Source: Hemerocallis citrina (taxonomy: Eukaryota; Streptophyta; Magnoliopsida; Asparagales; Asphodelaceae). From it: 64,000 bases of DNA. Under the pieces are notes generated by a model. It had not been told where the DNA came from and made no database searches. It saw only the letters and a program-made list of their open reading frames with translations. Location: positions 110,417,073-110,481,072 of the forward strand of contig CM030363.1 in assembly GCA_017893485.1 (NCBI GenBank). Direction: 5' to 3'. Shown one piece after another: positions 55,852 to 64,000 of this stretch; position 1 is the first letter of the stretch; each line of letters begins with the position of its first letter. The position numbers and the translations under genes are program-made.

Positions 55852-57960
55852 ATGCCCCCAAGGCCAATAAAATCATTACCTTGGGTCGTTATGCTGACCT
55901 TCCACTTCCTCCTCCTCCATCGCGCAGCCAGGCAGCCAGGCAGCCACTCAAGGGTCGCAACAGTGGCGGGTCTAGCCCCCGCAGGCTCCAGTTCAGTGTA
56001 CCTCATGCTCGGTCGCATGAAGGACCGAGCCTCCGGTGGTCCCCAACCTCAAAAACATCATAAACAACTAGCTGAATGAGGAAGACCTTCGAAATCGACT
56101 CAGTCGATCCAGAAATGAGGCACCTTCTGACCACCAGTCGAGCCAAAGCTATCAATCCTCCCATAGCTGGGAGAGGGAGCATAGCCACTCCTCGAGGGAT
56201 CGCCGACCACCAAATGGCCACGAAGAGGGATGACATGCGACTGGGGCCGAGTTCCAAGAATTTAAGAATGAGGTCCTCCAGGCTGTCCGGGGCGGAGCCC
56301 GGAGCGAGAACCATACTGACGCCCACCACTCCGGGGGGTGGGGGAGGGGGTCGAAAACGAAGTGCCCCGGCTCAACCCGATCCGAGGGACATGACGACTG
56401 CAATACATGAAAGATTGCCTCGCTCAGATTGGCAAAGATGAGAGGCACTCTAACCGGGGGTACAAGCTGGTCCGACCTGCCCTTCTCGGCCTACATCCTA
56501 GAAGCCCCCATTAAAAGGATCTTCAAGCCTCCGGCATTTGAGACGTACAACGGAGAGTCGGATCCTGCTGATCACATCGAGGGGTTCAAGACCCTCATGA
56601 TAATTTACAGCACCTTGGATCCCCAAATCGATCTTCTCCTTTGACCAACTCGAGGAGAGTTTCCTGGCTCACTTTGTTATTAGTCGTAAGGCTGAGAAGA
56701 CAAGCGCTTCCCTGCTCGACCTCAAGCAGAAGGATGGGGAGTTCCTTCGTATGTCCTGAGATTTACAGCCGAGGCCCGTTCAATCCTTCATCGACGATGG
56801 GGTCACAACGGCTACCTTCTGTCACAATGTCCACCACGGCTCATTGAAGACCTCCCTATCTAAGAAACCCCCCACCGATTTTCCCGACTTCCTTCTCCTG
56901 AAGTAAGAAGTATATCCGGGCTGAAGAGGCCTTACATCCTGGAGGTCGGAAAGAATCCCCAACCAAGGGAAAAGAGGAAGTTGGAAAATTCTGAGGCTCC
57001 GAAGAAGTCCCAGAACAATGCCTCTGGACAGAGGCAACCCCCTTATGTTCCTCGCTTCGACAAATTCACTATGCTTAATGGTAGTGTTTCCGCCATCCTT
57101 ATGGATGTGAAGGATGAGGGGTTTAATCGGACACCTCCCTCGACCCAACAACCATAACTGGAAGAAGGATCAGAGGTTCTACTGCCTATTCCATTGAGAT
57201 CACGTCCAAGAGACCGACAACTGTCATGCTCTCAAAGATGAAATCGAGGCCCTCTTTCGGAGAGGGTACTTGTCTAAATTTACCCAAGATGGTCGGAGTC
57301 TGAACCACAGGACTCCGAGAGGATGGCTATCCTCCACTGCGTGCACGAAGGACCCATGGGTAGGGATTAAACTCCTTTCACACGACTTTTGTTTGGGAAG
57401 TCAACTCGGTCCACAATTGCCCCCCCTCCGGGCCATGGACTGTCAGTCTCGTTCTTAGACAAAGATCTTGAAGTGGTCCGGATTCCTCACTGTGATGCCC
57501 TGGTCATCAGCCTTGGCCTGGCAAACCATGAGGTCCGGCACATTCTTGTGGACAAGGTAGCTCGGTCAACATCCTGTTCCTCGCTGCTTTCGAGGGGTTG
57601 AAGCTCTCTCGAGACTAGTTGAAGCCCGCCGACTATACTCTCTACGATTTCTCGGGGTCCCCTATCCAGATCGAAGGGATCATCACCCTGGATGTAACCG
57701 CGGGAAAATCCCCGACCTCTCGGACCGAACCCATGGATTTCATGGTTGTCAATATCAAGACCGCCTATAAAGCTATCCTTGGCCGCCTCGGCCTCACTTC
57801 CCTTCAGGCAGTACCCTCAGCCTACCACATGAGGATGAAGTTCTCCACTAAGCATGGGGCCGGGGTCGTTAAGGGCAACCAAGAAGCTGCTCGGGCATGC
57901 TACACAGCCACGGTGGGGGGCTCATTTCTGGCCCTACGCAGTCGATCTCCCATCCAATAG
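55852..57960 (+). pseudogene. Decayed gag-protease of the older Gypsy relic
   Basis: MPPRPIKS at 55852 matches the start of gag in the young element. The capsid core is at 56480-56640 (FKPPAFETYNGESDPADHIE). A zinc-knuckle relic is at about 57180-57230, with a histidine and cysteine pattern like HVQETDNCHALKDEIEAL. The protease region is at 57540-57580 (ILVDK, with a frame change where NGSSVNIL is expected). The protease-RT junction (LQAVPSAYHMRMKF) is at 57800-57840. Frames shift repeatedly and many stops occur. Confidence 0.75.
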
Positions 57961-58060
57961 GAGCTAGATAGGTTCAGAGCCAGTCGACAAGCTGGAGGAG
58001 GTCCCCTTCTCGAAAGATGATAAAGCCAAATGGTTTCAAGTGAGCCGGGCTCTCCTTCCG

Positions 58061-58081
58061 TGTAACAACCCGTACTTAAGA

Positions 58082-58145
<64 letters not shown>

Positions 58146-58765
58146 TTAATTATTATTCGGCCTATAGGATTATTATGGGCATGGTTATTAATTAATGAGC
58201 CTAATTAATCATGATGGTGGTTGTTTGTGTATATGGCAGCATGGGCAATTTTGTTGTGGGCCTGGATGTGCATGAGATGTGCATAAACTCATGTGGAGTA
58301 CACATGAGGGATAATGCTGAAGTGAGTAGATGTTGGGATTGTATAATCACACATCGATGGTTAGTTAGGAAAATGATTCAATATATAGTAATTGCCAATG
58401 AACATAAGGGTATCTAATAAGCTATACCATATTTTGTGAGGCAAGCATATGGTGGGCCATTGTTAAAATCTATTTATCACGTGTGTGTACGTGTAGTTGT
58501 GTACGCAGTTGAGCCGGGCTTTGGGCGCCACAAATGATATCAAACCGAGTTTTGACACTGATAGTGTGCAATATGTACGTCTGAGATGAAGCTAGAGAAA
58601 TGTGCACTGGGTGAAATAGACCAGAGAAATGTACACTAGTGGAAACATGGTACTCCACTCCACATCGGCTAGAAACATGATCCTGTGCTAGATTGCATGT
58701 CTCGGGCTCAGCGAGGACGCTAAGTTCTTAAGGGTGTGTGTGTGTAACACCCCGTACTTAAGAGT

Positions 58766-58826
<61 letters not shown>

Positions 58827-59236
58827 GTAGTAGTAGTAGTAGTAGGGCCTATAAGATGTCTATGGGCTTGGATGTATGGGAATTTGGCCAAGAATAAGAA
58901 ATGAGATGAGAAGTGGCTGTGTGTGTGTTGTGCGTGCAGTGGGGCCCAGGTGGAGGGTGTGTTCTGAACGTGAAAGCATAGGGATGAAGGTAAGTGTGTG
59001 TGTGTGTGTGTTGTGTGTTTGGTGTTGTGTGTGTGGGGGTTTTCAATTGTCCCACATCGGAGTGAGAAGGAAAATAGTAAGAGTATATATAGTATTGCTT
59101 ATGATCAAAGGTCACCTAATAAGCTATATAACATTTTGTGAGGCAAGTCTGTGGTGGGCCATTGTTAGGATTTGTTTTGTTCGCGTGCACACACGTGTAG
59201 TTGCGTGTGTAGTTGACCGGGGCTCAGGGCGCTACA
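58061..59236 (+). mobile_element. TRIM (miniature LTR retrotransposon) with microsatellites in both LTRs
   Basis: LTR1 is 58061-58532 and LTR2 58743-59236. Both begin tgtaacaac/accccgtacttaagag and end with a gagc/gggc...gggcgc-c/t-aca motif. Between them is only 210 bp without coding capacity. It starts with aatgatatcaaaccgag, a decayed version of the initiator-methionine PBS TGGTATCAGAGC, and ends in ttaagggtgtgtgtg, a PPT-like stretch. LTR1 carries (TA)n at 58083-58140; at the same place LTR2 carries (TAA)n and then (TAG)n at 58768-58843. No clear 5-bp duplication. Confidence 0.75.
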
Positions 59237-59767
59237 CTCCAGACCTCAAGCAGGATGTTATCAACTGCGTCGACGGAACATGGACATGTTCACCTGGACC
59301 CCATCGGACATGCCCGAGATCTTGGAGGATCTCATCATGCATAAATTGAGTTTCCATCCGGACTTTAAGCCGGTGCAACAGAGGCAATGGAAATTTGCCC
59401 CTGAGAGAAAATAGGTGGTGAAGAAGGAAGTGGAGAAGCTCCTTTTCGCTCGTTTCATTCAAGATGTCAACTACCCGGACTTGTTGACCAACGTTGTGAT
59501 GGTGAAGAAATCTAATGAAAAATGGAGAATATGCATCGATTTGACTGACCTCAGTAAGGCCTGCCCCAATGATCCATTTCCTCTCCCTAGCATCGACACT
59601 ATCATCGATGTGACGTCCGGGCACGAGATTCTCAGCTTCATCGATACCTTCTCAGGCTATAACCAGATCCGGATGTTCCTTCCTAACATCCTGAAGAAAG
59701 CCTTTGTGACCGACCAAGGGCTCTATGCTATCGGGTCTTGGCCTTCGGGCAGAAAAATGCAAGTGCT

Positions 59768-61255
59768 TGTTGGTGTATGCCTAGAGGCCAATTATCTATT
59801 GACATTAGTAATTTACATTGTATCATATTTATTTCATATATGAGGCATTTCATTTATTGTGTTGTTTATTGTGATTAAATGAACATAATAAAGTTCTTAT
59901 AATAGTAGGTTCAATACCATGGAATATTAAGTGCATGACTTGATTGTGAGATCCTATTAGTTGTAATCAGAACATTATTCTTAAATGTCCTTAGTCAAGT
60001 ATTATAGTGAATTATGAAAACAATAATACATAGAGACTAATATGTGCGTAGAGTGATGACCATATCTCACGGGTCATGGATATGAAATATCAAGTCTATA
60101 CATGGGTACATATTAGAGTAATAATGTAATGGACTGACCCACATGAGAACGCTGCATGGATCGTTATGTGAGTGTTATAAGCGGTTCTCACATTGACCAT
60201 GGTGTATGTAGTTCTTGTGACTTAAAGTCACTATGGCTCCCTACATGACAAGTTGTATGTTTTAATATTGTCAAATGTTACCTATAATAAGTTGATTATA
60301 AAGTCGATTATTGGATATACTACAAATCATGCGGAGGGATGTGAGTGACTTAGATAGGATTTGTCCCTTTAACATAATAGGAGCGATATCTATGGGTCCC
60401 TTGACTGAGTGAGATTGCAAAATGCATGGTCGTGCTCAATTGAGTCCATATGAGATATTGAGCTCATTTGTTTTAGTAAGTATACTCGGACATCGAGAAG
60501 CCAAATATTGAACTATACAAGGATGATACGCTCTATGCCTTGTGGTCAATTAAGATATCTGGACAAAGGGATTAGACTACATGGTGACATTGTCAAATCA
60601 CTGACTTCCCCGATACTTGAGCAGCAGTGATGTATTGCTAGATACCGCTCACTGTTTGTAATACTAGAATATGATTTTAGTATTACTGTCAACGAAATAG
60701 GAACCTACAGGGTCACACACTTAGAATAGACCGAAATCATGAATTAAGTTCAAAAGATGAATTTAATTGGGGATCCAAGTAAGACTTGGAATCCTGACGT
60801 TGGTTGGACATTTAATTAGATTAAATGGGCTGACTAAAGTTCAAAGGCCCACACACGAATCTGACCTAGGTCAGATTGTGAGCCCAACAACATCATTACT
60901 CTATTAGGGTTGATTTTCTGTACCTATGTATATCATACGTATCTGTGGAAAAAGTACACATGAGAAAACCCTAGCCGTCAATTGTGTGAGAGAGAAGGAT
61001 CGTAAGAACATCTCCTTCCTGCAGCTAACACCGCGGCATGAGGGAAAACTTGATTTGATCCGTTCGTGTGGTTACCGTAGAGGCACCATAATATTGTAGT
61101 GCTGTGTTCAGCATACTGTGGAGACAACAGATCCATCTTCAAGGTATAACTCCTAAATACGATTTATGGTTTCGCATGAATCCATGGCTAGGTTTTGATA
61201 TTTTTTGTAATTTTCCACGGTGTTTTTAATCTGAGTTTACCCTCAAAACTTAACA
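59768..61255 (+). mobile_element. Solo LTR inserted in the RT of the older Gypsy relic
   Basis: It starts tgttggtgtatgcctagagg and ends aaacttaaca (1488 bp). The flanks are gtgct and gtgcc, a 5-bp duplication with one change, and the RT codons for NASATYQR join exactly across it. It is the same family as the LTR in mudrA at 51124-52634. Confidence 0.82.
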
Positions 61256-61566
61256 GTGCCACCTATCAGAGGCTCGTCAACTGAGTCTTCAAAGAGCAGA
61301 CAGGTCAGATCATGGAGATCTGTGTCAACGATTTGCTCGTGAAAAGCCTCCAAGGAGGAGATCATGTGAAGGACCTGGAGGAGGCCTTCGGGGTCATGAA
61401 AAATAATAATATGAGGCTCAACCCCTCAAAGTGCGCCTTTGGCGTCACCTCGGGTATGTTCCTCGGCTTCATGGTCAGTTAGCGCGGAATAGAGGCGAAT
61501 CCTGAGAAGATCCAGGTCATTTTAAACATGGCCCCTCCCAAGAATGTCTAGGAAGTGCCAAGACTC

Positions 61567-62090
61567 ATGGGTCGTCTTGCCGCCATTGGTCGTTTCCTCT
61601 TGAATTCGGGGGAGAAATCCCTTGCCTTCATCAAATCCCTAAGGGGGGCAAAGAGTTTTGAATAGGGGGAACCCCAGCAGCAAGCATTCTATCAACTGAA
61701 GGAATACCTCGCCAATCCCCCTCACCTCAGCAAACCTGAGCCGAGTGAGGTTCTCTACCTCTACCTGGCTGCATCGGTGCATGCGCTCAGTGCCGTCCTA
61801 ATTAGGGAGGATGATGAGACCCAAATGCATGGGTCGTCTTGCCGCCATTGGTCGTTTCCTCTTGAATTCGGGGGAGAAATCCCTTGCCTTCATCAAATCC
61901 CTAAGGGGGGCAAAGAGTTTTGAATGGGGGGAACCCCAGCAGCAAGCATTCTATCAACTGAAGGAATACCTCGCCAATCCCCCTCACCTCAGCAAACCTG
62001 AGCCGAGTGAGGTTCTCTACCTCTACCTGGCTGCATCGGTGCATGCGCTCAGTGCCGTCCTAATTAGGGAGGATGACGAGACCCAAATGC
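61567..62090 (+). repeat. 262-bp tandem duplication within the RNase H region
   Basis: Copies 61567-61828 and 61829-62090 are nearly identical; I see two differences (tag/tgg in FEW, and gat/gac). The junction lies at caaatgca. The first copy has a stop where the second keeps tryptophan. Confidence 0.92.
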
Positions 62091-62426
62091 ACCTCTATTA
62101 TGTCAGCTAGGTCCTCCGCGATGCAGAGCTCCGCTACACTAAGATGGAGAAGGTGGCCTGTGCTTTAGTCATGGCTACACGGAAGCTCTGACCATACTTC
62201 CAAGCTCCCTCTATGCAGGTCCTCACGGACCAACCTCTCAAGCAAGTCCTCGACAAGCAGGTTAATTCTGGCCGCCTGATCAAGTGGTCCATTGAGCTTA
62301 TTCAACATGACATCAGCTACAAATCCAAGACCGTCATTAAGGGACAAGCCATCGCTGAGTTCATAACCGAGTGCACCATCCCGGAAACATCTGAGGTTCA
62401 GGAGGATGAGCCAATATAGAAACTAT

Positions 62427-64000
62427 TGTAGCGCCCTGGATCCCACAATCAGAAATCCATGACACAAACCAGAATCTTTTCCTTCAAATGCATCTCAACA
62501 CAGTAATAACACGGACATTTAAAAAAATTTCATTACCAAATAAAGTCATTACATAATTAATTACAATCATTATCTGCTCTTGAACAAGGAATACAAATTA
62601 CATTAAAGTATTACAAATAATATTTGTAACAGCTACTGTCTTCCACCCAGAACAGTAGTTAACTGCTCTTCCACTGGAACTCCACTGAGTAAACAATATG
62701 CTTCTCTGAGATGTGCCTTGTAACTCAAATCTTCTGCTCTTCTACTCTGATATTCCCGCACCTGCTCGAATGGTAGATAGGTACATAACTACTCCACTTG
62801 GATACCCTGCTTGTCTTAAGTCCTCCTGCACTCGCGACCCGGTATCCAGCACCTAATTGAGTGGGCACGTCAGTATATATACTGACGCAATGCTGATAAG
62901 AAAACAACGATCTCCAACTAGCAATCACAACCATCCTTTAATGAAAACAAAAATGTGCATCCTCCTTTCCTAGTGTCAATATATGCCATGACCTGAAGCC
63001 TAATACATAGTACACAATGTACAGAAAATAGATGCACTTAATCTAATGTCAGCAAGACTCTGGGCACGCATGCATCCCATACTACATGTGCACCAGATCA
63101 AGTCGTCTTCTCCAGTTCAGGGTTTCGAACCCTCGCCATGTAATACATTCTACTATTGTACTCAACCTGTTCATGATAGATACAACGTGACTGGTGAATC
63201 CTACAATTATTACTGTTAAACACAGTGGTGTCCCCATTTGCCACTAGTGCCCCAATCCGGTGTGGATCACACCAAATGCCGTGACGATCTTAAAGATTCA
63301 CAACCGCATATCTATGGCACCAAAGATCCATGGGAAAGCAGTCCCATGGTCCGTTCGGGTCCACCCAACATAAGAACATAACGGTTTCGAGGGTCTAATC
63401 CCCTTATCCTACAGGAACTCTTCCGTTCTTATCACAACACTTCAAGAACTAATAGAACGAGATAGGGTCTCGTATCCCGTTGACATGAAGAGACAACCCT
63501 GGTTATCACTGCCTAGTGCTGATCCTTAGAACAGGTCGAATGATAGGCAATCACCCCTAACACCAACTCGATCCTCAAGCAAAAAGAAAAAATAATTTAT
63601 TAATAGTGTTACCGAAATTATGCTGTATATTCAAAATATGCACAGTGTTTTAAAACAATGATTGAGCCTGATTGGTTTGTCAAAAATAGTAATTAATCAC
63701 GGTGAATCAACATTCATCGATTGCCAACACCTTCATAAGTCTTCGACCATATGCTCGGCCTGAGACCCTCAGCGAGCAGTACATCGGCGCCCAAGGGATG
63801 TATAACAATTCGTGAATGAAGGTAAATATACACAAACATCAACACCCAACCATTGACTGACTCAGGTCATTGGATACCAATCATAATTAATTTAAGTAAT
63901 GCCTAGGTTAGAAATGGATCAGACATGGTCAATTAACTCAAACACTGACGATCCGATCTTCATCGTTTGCCTCCATCTCTGACTTGGATCGTATCAGTAA
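62427..64000 (-). mobile_element. Partial LTR-like element, cut by the window end
   Basis: It begins tgtagcgccctgg directly after the RNase H relic, the same start type and orientation as the two 3.5-kb LTR-like copies (tgtagcgcctcg, tgtagcaccccg), and contains a tgctcggcctgagaccctc-type motif (63750) like the repeats in copy 1. The other end is outside the window. No coding sequence is seen. Confidence 0.55.

Larger units (their letters stand above)
55239..62426 (+). mobile_element. Older Tat-lineage Gypsy relic with nested insertions
   Basis: Plus-strand order is LTR, PBS, gag, protease, RT, RNase H and the start of the second RNase H, with the same domain vocabulary as the 16-kb element. 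It is interrupted by a TRIM (58061-59236), a solo LTR (59768-61255), a 262-bp duplication and an LTR-like element from 62427 that runs out of the window. Coding frames are riddled with stops. Its 3' part is not visible. Confidence 0.8.
59240..62426 (+). pseudogene. Decayed pol (RT, RNase H, start of second RNase H) of the older Gypsy relic
   Basis: From 59240 the pre-RT linker and RT can be followed (KWRICIDLTDLSKACPNDPF, SFIDTFSGYNQIRMF, DQGLYAIG). RT is cut at 59767 by a solo LTR and resumes at 61256 with ATYQRLVN. The catalytic motif reads ICVNDLLV instead of YVDD, so the polymerase would be dead. RNase H follows, partly doubled by a 262-bp duplication, with DQPLKQVLDKQ and HDISYKSKTVIKGQAIAEF. 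The second RNase H is cut at 62426 just after DEPI. Many stops. Confidence 0.82.

Noticed and set aside
58849..59349. Frames rich in TH or CV repeats
   Set aside because: Products of (GT)n and (TAA)n tracts in the TRIM LTR.
1..64000. tRNA, rRNA or organellar DNA
   Set aside because: No cloverleaf with conserved tRNA motifs, no rRNA core sequence and no plastid or mitochondrial gene was recognised while reading both strands.

Overview
This window is a nested block of plant transposable elements. The families present (Tat-lineage Ty3/Gypsy with a second RNase H, a MuDR-type MULE with a plant mobile domain gene, CACTA/En-Spm elements with TNP2 and Transposase_24 proteins, a TRIM and foldback MITEs) point to a flowering plant nuclear genome, probably a eudicot; the species cannot be told from this sequence. 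I see no rRNA, tRNA, CRISPR array or complete single-copy host gene. The only candidate for ordinary host coding sequence is a short two-exon fragment at 19750-20110.

Layout. (1) 1-12564: a decayed CACTA element on the minus strand, with its 5' end at 12564, a GC-rich first exon, a TNP2-like transposase relic (7510-3901) and a TnpA-like Transposase_24 relic (3614-1111). Its 3' end is not seen. (2) About 14.1-19.04 kb: a second minus-strand CACTA relic with only the Transposase_24 gene and a 5' end at 19040. (3) 19.75-21.16 kb: a possible host gene fragment and two hairpin-rich TIR elements. (4) 21158-37332: a 16,175-bp Tat-lineage Gypsy element in minus orientation, flanked by the 5-bp duplication gaatg and inserted into the second hairpin element. 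It carries 595/596-bp LTRs, a PBS, a PPT, gag-pro and pol, three tandem-repeat arrays and a convergent, intron-containing antisense locus of about 4 kb (25012-28983). (5) 38116-54141: a 16,026-bp MULE with TIRs of about 270-280 bp and an exact 9-bp duplication (ggctttttg). It holds a plus-strand plant mobile domain gene facing a minus-strand mudrA-like gene; both are broken by later LTR insertions. (6) 54237-55092: a foldback MITE with MULE-like ends. (7) About 55.24-62.43 kb: an older plus-strand Tat Gypsy relic, interrupted by a TRIM, a solo LTR, a 262-bp tandem duplication and a further LTR that runs off the window.

How the parts relate. The young Gypsy element has LTRs that differ by one substitution and one 1-bp gap, yet its gag-pol carries several stops and frameshifts. 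It was therefore probably copied by proteins supplied in trans. Its antisense locus encodes a PF04195-type (Transposase_28, putative gypsy-type) protein with a coiled coil and acidic tail, followed by two further coiled-coil modules. The MULE repeats the two-convergent-gene layout of MuDR, with a plant mobile domain gene in the second slot. These two cargo systems are the most interesting content of the window.
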